DNA of 64,000 nt from Streptomyces sp. NA02950 (GCF_013364155.1 NZ_CP054916.1:6879001-6943000); one strand, 5' to 3'; counted from the first letter of the stretch, positions 37,862 to 46,688 are shown. The notes: generated by a model from the sequence alone, not told the origin. A program made the numbers and translations.

Positions 37862-38317
37862 GTGACAAGCGAAACGGAACCGCCGGCGCTGCTCACCGCC
37901 CAGCCGACGCCCAGTCAGGACCAGGTCAAACACCTGGAGTTCATCCAGGCCGTCGTCACCCGGCTCGGCAACAACTCCTTCCTCCTCAAGGGCTGGTGCC
38001 TGACCCTGGCGGCCGGACTGCTGGCGTTCGCCGCCGAGGGATCGCGGGTGTCCGTGGCCGTGACGGCCTTTGTGCCGCTGCTGGCGTTCTGGCTGCTGGA
38101 CGGCTACTTCCTCTGGCAGGAACGGCTGTTCCGCAACCTCTACGACCAGGTCCGCAAACCGGCCGGGGGAGGGGTGGAGCCGTTCGCCATGAACCCGCGC
38201 CCCTACGCGGCCGGGACGCGGTGGCGGCAGGCCGCCTGCTCAGTCACCCTCGCGCTGTTCTACGGCGGGATGGCCGTCGCCCACCTCGCCGTGCTGGTCG
38301 CGGTCCTCCTCGCCTGA
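37862..38317 (+). CDS. Small three-helix membrane protein, divergent from TIR gene
   Basis: A 151-residue protein. An N-terminal amphipathic region has KHLEFIQAVVTRLGNNSFLL (23-42). Then come KGWCLTLAAGLLAFAAEG (membrane 1), VSVAVTAFVPLLAFWLLDGY (membrane 2), the loop LWQERLFRNLYDQVRKPAGG and a C-terminal helix (about 128-150). I recall a widespread uncharacterised family with the same NSFxxKGWxxTL and FWxLDGYFLxQERLFRxLY pattern, often in defence-rich regions; this is memory, not a search. It is a candidate membrane partner or effector for the TIR protein. Its last 78 bp overlap the HIT gene antisense. Confidence 0.75.
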   Translation: MTSETEPPALLTAQPTPSQDQVKHLEFIQAVVTRLGNNSFLLKGWCLTLAAGLLAFAAEGSRVSVAVTAFVPLLAFWLLDGYFLWQERLFRNLYDQVRKPAGGGVEPFAMNPRPYAAGTRWRQAACSVTLALFYGGMAVAHLAVLVAVLLA

Positions 38318-38743
38318 GGTCCGCAGCGCGCCGCGCAGCCGGTCGGCCAGCCCGTCCAGCGCGGCGGGGGCCATCGCCCGCTGGGGCGGCCAGATCGGGC
38401 CCATCCGGTCGCCCTCGTTACGGGGGACGACATGGATGTGCAGATGCATCACGCTCTGCGTCGCCACCGCCCCCACGGAGGTGATGATGTTCATCCCCTC
38501 CGGCGCGAAGGCGGTCCGCACCGCGCGGACGACCCGCCGCACCGCGCGGGTCAGCTCCAGACTCGTCGGCTCGTCCAGCTCCCAGGCGTCCCGCACATGG
38601 TGGCGGGGGACCACCAGGACATGGCCGTCCACGGCGGGCTGGAGCGGCAGGAAGGCGAGGGTCTGCGCGTCGGAGTGGACGAGGCGGGCGGGCTCCAGCC
38701 CCTCCGCGATCCGGCAGAAGACGCAATCGGGGGTCACGGACAT
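38240..38743 (-). CDS. HIT-family nucleotide hydrolase
   Basis: A 167-residue histidine-triad protein. It begins MSVTPDCVFCRIAEGLEPAR with a Cys pair (CVFC). HVLVVPRHHVRDAWELDE is a substrate-side block, and the catalytic triad is HLHIHVV (His100, His102, His104). Such proteins hydrolyse or transfer nucleoside monophosphates. ATG 38743 has GATGAT 6 nt upstream and no Shine-Dalgarno. The final 30 residues (GALRTSGEEDRDQHGEVGDG onward) are hydrophilic, beyond the normal HIT fold, and lie antisense to the membrane-protein gene at 37862, suggesting a lost original stop. Confidence 0.88.
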   Translation of the reverse strand: MSVTPDCVFCRIAEGLEPARLVHSDAQTLAFLPLQPAVDGHVLVVPRHHVRDAWELDEPTSLELTRAVRRVVRAVRTAFAPEGMNIITSVGAVATQSVMHLHIHVVPRNEGDRMGPIWPPQRAMAPAALDGLADRLRGALRTSGEEDRDQHGEVGDGHPAVEQREGD

Positions 38744-38791
38744 GACGCGATCATCCCGCGGAGCGCGGACCGCGGCCGCGCCGGGGCGGAC

Positions 38792-38820
38792 TTGACGCGG
38801 CGTTCCCGGGGCGCTTGGAT
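38792..38820 (+). promoter_or_regulatory. Possible promoter of GH114 lipoprotein gene
   Basis: TTGACG (38792-38797), a 17-bp spacer and TTGGAT (38815-38820) form a sigma-70-like promoter about 150 bp before the ATG at 38969. Confidence 0.35.
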
Positions 38821-38968
38821 CACGGCAGTCGGCCCGGGGAGACACCCGGAGCCCCAGAGGTGCGCCCAGCCGGTACGGGAGTTGCTCCCCAGCCCGGCCC
38901 CAGTCGCCAGGACCGGCGCGACGCGTCCGAGGCGGGGCCGTCACCCGCGAACGCCGGAGCAGTGCACC

Positions 38969-39817
38969 ATGCCCGCCCCCCGTCCCGCCGTCCGGTCCGC
39001 CGCCGTCGCGGCCGCGGTCCTCCTCGCCCTGACCGGCTGTACGCCGTCGTCCGGATCCCCTGAGTCCGCCGAGTCCCCCGAGTCCGGGTCCGGAGGCCCT
39101 TCGGTGACGCCGCCCCCCGTCCACACCGGATTCGACTACCAGTTGGGCGGCGCCTACCCGCCGCCGAAGGGTGTCCGGATCGTCAGCCGTGACCGCGAGG
39201 CCGACCCGGCGGACGGGCTGTACAACATCTGCTACGTCAACGCCTTCCAGTCCCAGCCGGAGGAGCGGAAGCGGTGGCCCGCCGAGCTGCTGCTGCGCGA
39301 CGCGGACGGGGACGTCGTCCTGGACAAGGCCTGGAACGAACCGCTGCTGGACATCGGCACGCCCGCCAAGCGCAAGCGGATCGCCGCCCGGGTCAACCGG
39401 TGGATCGACGGCTGCGCCGACAAGGGCTACGACGCCGTGGAGCCGGACAACTACGACAGCTACACCCGCTCCGGCGGCAGGCTGTCGGCGGCCGACGCCA
39501 AGGCGTTCATCACCGTGCTCTCCGCGCACGCGCACTCCCGGAACCTGGCCATCGGCCAGAAGAACACCGTGGAACTCGCCGACAGCCGCAGGAAGACGGG
39601 GCTGGATTTCGCCGTGGCCGAGGAGTGCGGCGCGTACGACGAGTGCGGCGGATACGTGGCCGCCTTCGGGCGCCATGTGGTCGTGGTCGAATACACCGCC
39701 AAGGGGCTCGCCAAGGGCTGCGCGGAGTGGGGCGACCGGCTGAGCATCGTGCGCCGGGACGTCAATGTCACGCCCCGGGGCGACCGCGACTACGTCCGCG
39801 GGACCTGCCCGGGCTGA
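38969..39817 (+). CDS. GH114-type endo-alpha-1,4-polygalactosaminidase lipoprotein
   Basis: A 282-residue lipoprotein. The signal peptide ends in lipobox LALTGC (Cys about residue 25), followed by a Ser/Glu/Pro linker. The catalytic domain begins TGFDYQLGGAYPPPKGVRIV, a TM1410/GH114-type opening. It continues with GLYNICYVNAFQSQPEERKR, WNEPLLDIGTPAKRKRIAAR, KGYDAVEPDNYDSYTRSGGR and AIGQKNTVELADSRRKTGLD. The Asp and Glu in GYDAVEPDN fit the acidic active site. It should act at the cell surface on galactosamine-containing polymers; the true substrate is unknown. GGAG is about 10 nt upstream of the ATG. Confidence 0.85.
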   Translation: MPAPRPAVRSAAVAAAVLLALTGCTPSSGSPESAESPESGSGGPSVTPPPVHTGFDYQLGGAYPPPKGVRIVSRDREADPADGLYNICYVNAFQSQPEERKRWPAELLLRDADGDVVLDKAWNEPLLDIGTPAKRKRIAARVNRWIDGCADKGYDAVEPDNYDSYTRSGGRLSAADAKAFITVLSAHAHSRNLAIGQKNTVELADSRRKTGLDFAVAEECGAYDECGGYVAAFGRHVVVVEYTAKGLAKGCAEWGDRLSIVRRDVNVTPRGDRDYVRGTCPG

Positions 39818-39819
39818 CC

Positions 39820-40150
39820 GTCCGCGTCCCGGTGGAGCGCGTACATCACCTGAGGTGCGTCGGACTCGGTGAACGCGTCGTCCTGCCGCGTCCCCCGCGC
39901 CTCCGGGAGACGCCGCGAACGGGCGTTGGCCTCCTGGGTGACCGCGACGACCTCGGGGCGCCCACCCATCCCCGCTCCAGTGCGCGGACCCTCTCCGCGG
40001 GCACCGGGCCGCCGAGGTGGCGGCGCACCTCGGGGTCGGTCCACAGCAGGGACACCATGGGGACGTCGGCGGCCTCGACCGGGCGCAACAGCAGCCGCTC
40101 GGTGGTCAGGGAGACGGGCCAGGGATACGGGCCAGGAGGGCGGGACGCGC
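39820..40150 (-). pseudogene. GNAT acetyltransferase remnant
   Basis: The minus strand encodes SLTTERLLLRPVEAADVPMV then SLLWTDPEVRRHLGGP and a helix, a typical GNAT N-terminus, from about 40125 to 39980. The frame then shifts near 39965, and the next piece (EVVAVTQEANARSRRLPEAR) continues in another frame before ending at 39790. The usual acetyl-CoA loop is not found, so the gene is frameshifted and truncated. Confidence 0.6.
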
Positions 40151-40164
40151 GGACGACGACATGA

Positions 40165-40791
40165 TCAGAGCTTGTCCCACACGAGCGAGTAGCGCCGCAG
40201 GACGTGGCGCCGGAAGCGACGGCCGGGCAGCAGTCGGTGGGCCTCCCGGCGGACCTGCCACCAGCTCATCCCGGGCCTCCGGACGGGCATCCCGTCGGGG
40301 CTCGTCTTGCCGCCGTTGCGCCGGGCGCGCAGGCGGGCCGACGGGACACCGGCGCCGCTGATGATCCAGTCCAGCGGGGTGCGGTTACGGGCCAGGCCGA
40401 CGATCATCAGACGTCCGCCCGGCGCGAGCAGCCGCACCATGGCGCGCGCCGCCGCCGCGAACTCCATGGGGTGGACGACGGCGACCGCGCTGACGAAGTC
40501 GTACGTGCCCGCGGGGAGCCCGGCCTCGGAGGCGTCGAGGAAGTCCGCCTCCAGGTATGACACACGGGGGCGGGGGCGGGCCGTGCGGAGCGGCCGACCG
40601 GGCCGGCCGGATCATCTCCGCGGACCGGTCCACGCCCGTCACCTCGGCCGCCCGCCCGCCCGCCCGGCCGGCTTGCGGGCGAGCAGGCCGTCGCCGCAGC
40701 CGAGGTCCACGGCTCTGCCGCAGCCGTCCGGTACGGCGTCGAGCACCAGCGGGTGGTAGTGGACGTTGTGGTTCCAGTCGGTCCGGGACAT
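40165..40791 (-). pseudogene. Class I SAM methyltransferase, doubly frameshifted
   Basis: From ATG 40791 the protein reads MSRTDWNHNVHYHPLVLDAV and AVDLGCGDGLLARKPAGRAG (motif I), then stops. The next part, EVTGVDRSAEMIRPARSA, is in a second frame. The remainder, SYLEADFLDASEAGLPAGTY and onward to VRLLAPGGRLMIVGLARN, returns to the first frame and ends at 40165. The first shift lies in four CCCG units (40651-40666); the second lies in a G-rich run (about 40565-40582). Corrected, it is a complete methyltransferase of about 205 residues. It may be a decayed gene, a slippage-controlled gene or a sequencing error. Confidence 0.75.
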
Positions 40792-40879
40792 CGCGTCACC
40801 CCAAGCGGCGCCGAGCGGTGGCCGGGGTCGGTCCTCGGATAGGGCGGAACCGGTCCTGAGCTATGGCCCAGTCCGGTCC

Positions 40880-41512
40880 TCAGATACCGAGCGGGGCGGA
40901 CCGCGCCGCCGCCACGGCCTCCTTGTCGCCGTCGAGCTCGACGCGTGCCGCGTCCTGACGGCCGTACAGGAACAGCGCCAGCTCACCCGGTTCACCGGTG
41001 ACGGTGACCACCGGGGTGCCGCGGTGCGCCACCGCCGTACGGCCGTCGGGGCGGCGCAGCACCAGACCCACCGGGGACCGGCGGCCGAAGACCCGGGCGG
41101 CGCGCTCGACCCGGGACCAGAGCACATTGGCGAAGACCGGATCCACCTCGCGCGGCGCCCAGTCCGGCCGGGCCCGGCGGACGTCCTCGGCGTGCACATA
41201 GAACTCGAGGCTGTTGGCCGCCTCGTCCACCTGCTTGAGCGCGAACGGCGACATCCGCGGCGGACCGGTGCGGAAGAGCTGGAGCAGTTCCTCGTACGGC
41301 TTCGCCGCGAACTCGGCCTGCACCCGGGCCAGCCGCGCGGCCAGCGGCTTGATCAGCAGCCCGCCGGCCGCGTCCGCGCGGCGCTCGCGGACCACGAGAT
41401 GGGCCGCCAGATCGTGGGTGGACCAGCCGTCGCACAGCGTCGGGGCGTCGGGGCCCGCGCTCTCCAAGAGGTCGGCGAGGAGCAGACGTTCGCGCTTCGC
41501 ATGAGTGGACAT
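40880..41512 (-). CDS. TIGR03085 maleylpyruvate isomerase-like protein
   Basis: A 210-residue protein of the DinB/mycothiol-dependent isomerase superfamily. It begins MSTHAKRERLLLADLLESAG, then PTLCDGWSTHDLAAHLVVRE (GWxxxDxxxHL metal-site motif) and NSLEFYVHAEDVRRARPDWA with the second His. The C-terminal part is PVVTVTGEPGELALFLYGR. These His and Glu positions would bind a metal, and mycothiol or another thiol is the likely cofactor. Specific reaction unknown. ATG 41512 has TAGGGT 7 nt upstream and no Shine-Dalgarno, so the mRNA is probably leaderless. Confidence 0.88.
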   Translation of the reverse strand: MSTHAKRERLLLADLLESAGPDAPTLCDGWSTHDLAAHLVVRERRADAAGGLLIKPLAARLARVQAEFAAKPYEELLQLFRTGPPRMSPFALKQVDEAANSLEFYVHAEDVRRARPDWAPREVDPVFANVLWSRVERAARVFGRRSPVGLVLRRPDGRTAVAHRGTPVVTVTGEPGELALFLYGRQDAARVELDGDKEAVAAARSAPLGI

Positions 41513-41589
41513 AACGCCCACCCTACGGCCGCCCCCCGGGCCCGCCGCGTCAACCGCCGACCGGCGTGCCGGGACCGCGGACACCGGGG

Positions 41590-42567
41590 CTACTTGGGAA
41601 GCGGCTTGTGCAGCTTGGCGCCGTCCAGGCCCGAGCTGAGCGTGAGCGCGCAGGAGACCTTGTCCTCACCCTGGACGGAATAGGTGCCCAGCGCCGGGTA
41701 GAGCGCGTAGTAGTAGTAATTCCGCCCGTCGTTGGGGATCTTCTTCAGCCGTGTTCTGGCGTCCGCCCCGCACAGTGTGAGGGCCTTCTTCTGGATCGCC
41801 TTGTCGGAGGAGAAGTCACCGGTCAGCGTCTCGTTGGCGATCACCTCGCCGTCGTGCGCGGCCGAGCAGGAGCGCTTCTCGACCTTGCTGACGCTGCTGT
41901 CCATCGCGGGGTGGTCGAAGCAGGTGCCGGGTGACAGCACCACGAAGGGCACCCGCCCGCCGGGGTCGGCGGACTCGGAGGCGTCCGGGGAGGTCCCGGA
42001 GTCCGGATCCCCCTTGGGCGCCTCGCCCTCGCCCACCGGGGCCCCCTCGCCGGGGTCCTCCGTGCCCGAGGGGCCGGAGGGCGAGGCGGACGGGGACGAC
42101 GGGGCGCTCCGGGAGGCCGAGGAGCGCGGGGTCCCGTCGGCCGACGCCTTGTCGCCGTCGCCGTCGTCGCCCTGGGAGCCGAGGGCGATCGCGCCGACGA
42201 CCACCGCCACGGCCACCACCGCCGCGACGGCGATCGCCGCGACCTTGGAGCCTCCGCCGCGGGGCGGAGGGGTCGGTATGGAGCCCGGCGGGAGGGTGCC
42301 CGGCGGGAAACCGCCGGGCAGTGGACCGCCGGACGGCGGGCCGAAGGCGCCGAACCCGCCGCCGGGCGGCAGCGCGGGCTGTGCCGACGGGCCGGGCTGT
42401 CCCGGCTGTCCCTGCTGGGGCGGCGGTGGGCCGAAGCCCTGCTGCGGCTGCTGAGGTGGCCGTGCCTGGGGCGGCTGTGCCTGCTGCTGTGGGTCCTGAG
42501 GCGGCGGCGGGCCGAACCCCCCGCCGTTTCCAGGCCGGTTGGCGTCGTTCGGCGGCGGAAACGTCAT
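41590..42567 (-). CDS. Pro-rich, membrane-anchored septum-formation-like protein
   Basis: A protein of about 325 residues (ATG 42567; start uncertain). Residues 1 to about 105 are Pro/Gly/Gln-rich (MTFPPPNDANRPGNGGGFGP). One membrane segment (VAAIAVAAVVAVAVVVGAIA) is followed by a Ser/Pro/Glu/Gly linker. The extracellular domain (about 205-325) includes PGTCFDHPAMDSSVSKVEKR, SCSAAHDGEVIANETL and CGADARTRLKKIPNDGRNYY, with four Cys. The Cys-...-C-x-x-x-H-DGEV pattern is that of the actinobacterial septum-formation/DUF4190-linked domain. Exact role unknown. It is divergent from hisI. Confidence 0.7.
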   Translation of the reverse strand: MTFPPPNDANRPGNGGGFGPPPPQDPQQQAQPPQARPPQQPQQGFGPPPPQQGQPGQPGPSAQPALPPGGGFGAFGPPSGGPLPGGFPPGTLPPGSIPTPPPRGGGSKVAAIAVAAVVAVAVVVGAIALGSQGDDGDGDKASADGTPRSSASRSAPSSPSASPSGPSGTEDPGEGAPVGEGEAPKGDPDSGTSPDASESADPGGRVPFVVLSPGTCFDHPAMDSSVSKVEKRSCSAAHDGEVIANETLTGDFSSDKAIQKKALTLCGADARTRLKKIPNDGRNYYYYALYPALGTYSVQGEDKVSCALTLSSGLDGAKLHKPLPK

Positions 42568-42776
42568 GTCCGAAGCATGCCCCATCTCACCGACATCCCG
42601 GCCATCGGCCCCGGTGATACCGGCCAGGCCGGGACGGTACGGCCGCCGCACCCGTCGCGTACCCCCGGCGCGGGCGCACCCACGGCTACCCCACGGATAC
42701 CCCACCGACACCCCATGGCCGCCGCCCCGGGTGATCACACCGTGAGATCGTCCGCGGGACCACCCGCCCGGCCGTG

Positions 42777-42782
42777 CAGAAT
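42777..42782 (+). promoter_or_regulatory. -10 element of hisI
   Basis: CAGAAT (42777-42782) lies 6 nt before the hisI ATG at 42789 and no Shine-Dalgarno is seen, indicating a leaderless start. Confidence 0.45.
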
Positions 42783-42788
42783 GGTCGC

Positions 42789-43154
42789 ATGACCGGCTCC
42801 GACCGCCCCTCCGCCCTCGACCCGGCCGTCGCCGCCCGCCTCAAGCGCGGCGCCGACGGGCTCGTCCCCGCCATCGCCCAGCAGTACGACACCGGCGAGG
42901 TGCTGATGCTCGGCTGGATGGACGACGAGGCGCTGCACCGCACCCTCACCTCCGGCCGCTGCACCTACTGGAGCCGCAGCCGCCAGGAGTACTGGGTCAA
43001 GGGCGACACCTCCGGCCACGTCCAGCTGGTCAAGTCCGTCGCCCTCGACTGCGACGCGGACACCATCCTCGTCCGGGTCGACCAGGTCGGGGCCGCCTGC
43101 CACACCGGCGACCGCACCTGCTTCGACGCCGACGTCCTCCCGCTCGGCCAGTAG
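42789..43154 (+). CDS. hisI: Phosphoribosyl-AMP cyclohydrolase
   Basis: A 121-residue cyclohydrolase opening the purine ring of PRAMP, the third step of histidine synthesis. It has [59 protein letters not shown] and CHTGDRTCF, which supply the zinc Cys and the metal-binding Asp residues. It is monofunctional, with no HisE domain. It is separated from the rest of the his genes by the accessory insertion and directly precedes trpE. Confidence 0.97.
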   Translation: MTGSDRPSALDPAVAARLKRGADGLVPAIAQQYDTGEVLMLGWMDDEALHRTLTSGRCTYWSRSRQEYWVKGDTSGHVQLVKSVALDCDADTILVRVDQVGAACHTGDRTCFDADVLPLGQ

Positions 43155-43171
43155 CCGGGCCCCGCCCCCAC

Positions 43172-43177
43172 TAGGCT
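43172..43177 (+). promoter_or_regulatory. -10 element of trpE
   Basis: TAGGCT (43172-43177) lies 8 nt before the trpE ATG. There is no space for a leader-peptide attenuator between hisI and trpE (31 bp). Confidence 0.4.
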
Positions 43178-43185
43178 CCTCAGCC

Positions 43186-44697
43186 ATGACCCAGGACGCT
43201 GCCACGATGGATCTCGAGACCTTCCGCAAGCTGGCGGCCGACCGCCGCGTCATCCCCGTCAGCCGCAAGCTGCTGGCGGACGGCGACACCCCCGTGGGCC
43301 TCTACCGCAAACTGGCCGCCGAGCGCCCCGGCACCTTCCTCCTCGAGTCCGCCGAGAACGGCCGCTCCTGGTCCCGCTACTCCTTCGTCGGCGTACGCAG
43401 CGCCGCCACCCTCACCGAGCGCGACGGCCGCACCCACTGGCTGGGCACCCCGCCCGTCGGCGTCCCCACCGAGGGCGATCCGCTCCAGGCGCTGCGCGCC
43501 ACGGTCGAGGCCCTGCACACCCCCCGTGACCTCGGCGGCCTGGTCCACCTCCCGCCCTTCACCGGCGGCATGGTCGGCTACCTCGGCTACGACATCGTCC
43601 GCCGGCTGGAGAAGATCGGCGAGCACGGCCGCGACGATCTGCGGCTGCCCGAGCTGACCATGCTGCTCACCTCGGATCTCGCGGTGCTCGACCACTGGGA
43701 CGGCACCGTGCTGCTGATCGCCAACGCGATCAACCACAACGACCTCGACACCGGGGTCGACGAGGCGTACGCGGACGCCGTGGCACGGCTCGACGCGATG
43801 GCCGCCGACCTGGTCCGCCCGGTGGCCACCGACCCCACCGCACTGCCCGCCTCCGAACTTCCCGAGTACACCGCGCTGTGGGGCGGCGAGGACTACATGG
43901 CGGCCGTCGACGACATCAAGGAGCGCATCCGGGCGGGCGAGGCGTTCCAGGTCGTCCCCTCGCAGCGGTTCGAGACGCCCTGTGCTGCCTCCGCGCTCGA
44001 CGTCTACCGGGTGCTGCGCGCCACCAACCCCAGCCCCTACATGTACCTCTTCCGCTTCGAGGGGTTCGATGTGGTGGGCTCCAGCCCGGAGGCGCTGGTC
44101 AAGGTGGAGGACGGCCGGGCGATGGTGCACCCCATCGCCGGGACCCGCCCCCGCGGCGACACCCCGCAGGAGGACGCGGCGCTCGCCGAGGAGCTGTTCG
44201 CCGACCCCAAGGAGCGGGCCGAGCATCTGATGCTGGTCGACCTCGGCCGCAACGACCTGGGGCGGGTGTGCGAACCCGGCAGCGTCGAGGTCGTCGACTT
44301 CATGTCGATCGAGCGCTACAGCCACGTCATGCACATCGTCTCCACGGTCACCGGCGCCCTCGCCGACGGCCGCACCGCCTTCGACGTGCTCACCGCGTGC
44401 TTCCCCGCGGGCACCCTCTCCGGCGCCCCCAAGCCGCGCGCCATGCAGATCATCGAGGAGCTGGAGCCCAGCCGCCGCGGGTTGTACGGCGGCTGTGTCG
44501 GCTATCTGGACTTCGCGGGCGACTCCGACACCGCCATCGCCATCCGGACCGCCCTGCTGCGCGACGGCACGGCCTATGTCCAGGCGGGCGCGGGCGTGGT
44601 GGCCGACTCCGATCCGGCGGCCGAGGACGCGGAGTGCCGCAACAAGGCGGCGGCGGTGCTGCGGGCGGTGCACACGGCCAACCGGCTCAGCCGCTGA
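43186..44697 (+). CDS. trpE: Anthranilate synthase component I
   Basis: A 503-residue chorismate-using subunit of anthranilate synthase. The N-terminal part has [20 protein letters not shown], where ESAE-type residues form the Trp feedback site. The catalytic domain has [80 protein letters not shown] and [20 protein letters not shown]. No glutaminase domain is fused, so TrpG must be elsewhere. It starts the trp half of the region; the stop is 149 bp before the next gene. Confidence 0.98.
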   Translation: MTQDAATMDLETFRKLAADRRVIPVSRKLLADGDTPVGLYRKLAAERPGTFLLESAENGRSWSRYSFVGVRSAATLTERDGRTHWLGTPPVGVPTEGDPLQALRATVEALHTPRDLGGLVHLPPFTGGMVGYLGYDIVRRLEKIGEHGRDDLRLPELTMLLTSDLAVLDHWDGTVLLIANAINHNDLDTGVDEAYADAVARLDAMAADLVRPVATDPTALPASELPEYTALWGGEDYMAAVDDIKERIRAGEAFQVVPSQRFETPCAASALDVYRVLRATNPSPYMYLFRFEGFDVVGSSPEALVKVEDGRAMVHPIAGTRPRGDTPQEDAALAEELFADPKERAEHLMLVDLGRNDLGRVCEPGSVEVVDFMSIERYSHVMHIVSTVTGALADGRTAFDVLTACFPAGTLSGAPKPRAMQIIEELEPSRRGLYGGCVGYLDFAGDSDTAIAIRTALLRDGTAYVQAGAGVVADSDPAAEDAECRNKAAAVLRAVHTANRLSR

Positions 44698-44833
44698 CCT
44701 GTGGTCTGAACGGAGGCCGTGCGCCCCGGGCAGGCGCCGTGCGCCCCGGGCGATTCCCTGGTCGCCACCGGACGTATCGGTGCGGAACGGGTCATCCCGT
44801 ACCCCCGGGGCCAGGGCTCCGTACCCCGTGGGG

Positions 44834-44839
44834 GATAGT
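44834..44839 (+). promoter_or_regulatory. -10 element, trp-associated membrane protein
   Basis: GATAGT (44834-44839) lies 7 nt before the GTG at 44847; no Shine-Dalgarno is present. Confidence 0.4.
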
Positions 44840-44846
44840 GGTACGC

Positions 44847-45515
44847 GTGAGTGCAGCAGCCGTACCCCAGCCCCGGGCCGAGAACGAGCCCTCCGCCCCC
44901 GTCGCGCGCGGCCGCCGAATCAGCCTTGCCGTCGGCCTGCTCGCCGGCGCCCTCGGCGCCGCACTCGTCCTGCTGGCCACCAGCCGCACCTGGGCCGAGG
45001 GCACGGCCTCGGTCGCCCAGGGCACCCTGCCCCAGCGGGCGAACGGCGACGACATCACCGGGCTGCCGGGCGCGCTCGCGGTCGTCGGGCTCGCCGCCCT
45101 CGTCGCCGTGTTCGCCGTGCGCCGGGTCGGCCGGTACGTCGTCTCCGGACTGCTCGCGCTCACCGGCGCGGGCATCGTCGTCGCCTCGGCGCTCGGCGCG
45201 TCCGACAAGGCGGCGCTGGAGGAGAAGGCGGCGAAGGCGACCGGACTCACCGACGGCGTCATCCACGACGTGGCGTACACCCCCTGGCCCTGGGTGGCCA
45301 TGGCGGGCGGGGTGCTGCTGCTGCTCGCGGGGCTGCTCGCGCTCGGCTACGGCCGCCACTGGCCCGCGATGTCCGGGCGGTACGAGCGCACCGGCGGCGA
45401 GGGGCGCGCCCGGGCCCGCCGCGGCGCCCGCCCCGCCCCCGACCCCGAGCGCCCCGAGGAGCTGTGGAAGGCGCTGGACCGGGGCGAGGACCCCACGGCC
45501 CGGCAGGGCGCGTAA
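44847..45515 (+). CDS. TIGR02234 trp-region membrane protein
   Basis: A 222-residue protein of the actinobacterial family always found next to trp genes. Four hydrophobic segments are seen: RRISLAVGLLAGALGAALVL, LPGALAVVGLAALVAVFAVR, YVVSGLLALTGAGIVVASAL and PWPWVAMAGGVLLLLAGLLA. The C-terminus is charged and Pro/Arg-rich, ending EDPTARQGA. The family has no established function; a part in tryptophan uptake or in regulation is only a guess from location. A GTG three codons upstream (44838) is an alternative start. Confidence 0.88.
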   Translation: MSAAAVPQPRAENEPSAPVARGRRISLAVGLLAGALGAALVLLATSRTWAEGTASVAQGTLPQRANGDDITGLPGALAVVGLAALVAVFAVRRVGRYVVSGLLALTGAGIVVASALGASDKAALEEKAAKATGLTDGVIHDVAYTPWPWVAMAGGVLLLLAGLLALGYGRHWPAMSGRYERTGGEGRARARRGARPAPDPERPEELWKALDRGEDPTARQGA

Positions 45516-45667
45516 CGGCGTCCGGCCGGCGTCCGGCCGGGGATGTGAGCCGGGGTCACGTCCAGCGGCACCCCCGCTCAAGGGAACTTCGCGCGTCGGG
45601 GACAATGACGTGGGAGCGTTCGCCCCGGGCGCCCGGACCAGGCGCAGTACAGCTACGAGGAGTATTC

Positions 45668-45907
45668 ATGGCGGGTCACAACCACGGACACACCCCGGCC
45701 GCCTGGACCGGTGTCACCATCGCCTTCATCGGCTTCTGCGTCGCCGGTGCCTTCACCGTGCTGGCCAACCCGATCGGTTTCTGGGCGGGCCTGGTCATCG
45801 TCGCGCTCGGTGGTGTGGTCGGCATGGCGATGCGCGCGGCCGGGCTCGGGATGCCGAAGGCGCAGCCCCACCCGCGGCCGCGCCCCGAGGCGCAGACCCA
45901 GCAGTAG
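45668..45907 (+). CDS. HGxxPAAW family small membrane protein
   Basis: A 79-residue protein with the defining motif GHTPAAWTG near the N-terminus and two hydrophobic segments (VTIAFIGFCVAGAFTVLANP and GFWAGLVIVALGGVVGMAMR). ATG 45668 has GAGGAG about 7 nt upstream. The family occurs in actinomycete trp clusters and its function is unknown. The 150-bp gap before it contains a tandem 11-bp GTCCGGCCGGC repeat. Confidence 0.85.
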   Translation: MAGHNHGHTPAAWTGVTIAFIGFCVAGAFTVLANPIGFWAGLVIVALGGVVGMAMRAAGLGMPKAQPHPRPRPEAQTQQ

Positions 45908-46048
45908 CGGACGCCGGGCGCGGCACGGGGCCGTCCTGACGCGTACGGCGGCCGGTCGCTCCCTCAGCCACCGGCCATCGACCCCGTACGGCGCAGGTAC
46001 CCAAGCCCTGAGCCGCGCCTTCGTCGATCAGCGGGCAGACTCGGCGGT

Positions 46049-46531
46049 GTGAGCGCACCGTCGCCGGCCGCCCCGGACCCGGTTCCGCCGCCCGCCCCGC
46101 CGCCCGGCGCGGGCGGTGCGGTACGGCGGCTGCTCGCGCCCCTCGGGGCGCTCGCGGGCGCCGTCGCCGCCTTCGGCTACGTCGGCGCCGTCGACCCGCA
46201 CGAGCCGGGCCACTATCCGGTCTGCCCCCTGCTGCGGCTCACCGGTCTGTACTGCCCGGCCTGCGGGGGCCTGCGCGGCGCCCACGCCCTCGCCCACGGC
46301 GATCTGCCCGCCGCGCTGCGCGACAACGCCCTCGCCGTCCTCTGCTACGCCCTGCTCGCGGTGTGCTGGGCGGTGTGGTGTGCCAGGGCCGTGGCGGGAG
46401 GGCGGTTCACCGGTCCGGCGCGGGGGCGGCCGTACACCCCGCGCGGCTGGCAGGTCCGGGCGTTCCTCGGGCTCGTGGTGATCTTCACGATCGTCCGGAA
46501 TTTCCCGTTCGAGGGACTACTGACGCCGTGA
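46049..46531 (+). CDS. DUF2752 membrane protein
   Basis: A 160-residue DUF2752 protein. A Pro/Ala-rich N-terminus (1 to about 25) leads to a hydrophobic segment, then the family signature [20 protein letters not shown] and [20 protein letters not shown]. Two further hydrophobic segments follow ([20 protein letters not shown] and [20 protein letters not shown]). The CPxCGxxR block may bind a metal or form a disulfide, but no function is established. GTG 46049 has CAGACT 7 nt upstream. It is part of the conserved membrane-gene group between trpE and trpC. Confidence 0.88.
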   Translation: MSAPSPAAPDPVPPPAPPPGAGGAVRRLLAPLGALAGAVAAFGYVGAVDPHEPGHYPVCPLLRLTGLYCPACGGLRGAHALAHGDLPAALRDNALAVLCYALLAVCWAVWCARAVAGGRFTGPARGRPYTPRGWQVRAFLGLVVIFTIVRNFPFEGLLTP

Positions 46532-46688
46532 CCGTTGTTATGTATGTCCATGTGGTGGGACTCGGCGTCAACCGGATGCGAGACCCGGCTCTTGTGACAG
46601 CTACCATCGCAGTGCCTGGTGCAGCGGTTTTCCGCCCCACCGGCGCCGACCATCTGCTTCATCCCCATCCGGGAAGGGGGCCGCTCGC

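Noticed and set aside
43155..43186. Trp leader-peptide attenuator before trpE
   Set aside because: Only 31 bp separate hisI and trpE, with a -10 hexamer and no room for a leader peptide.
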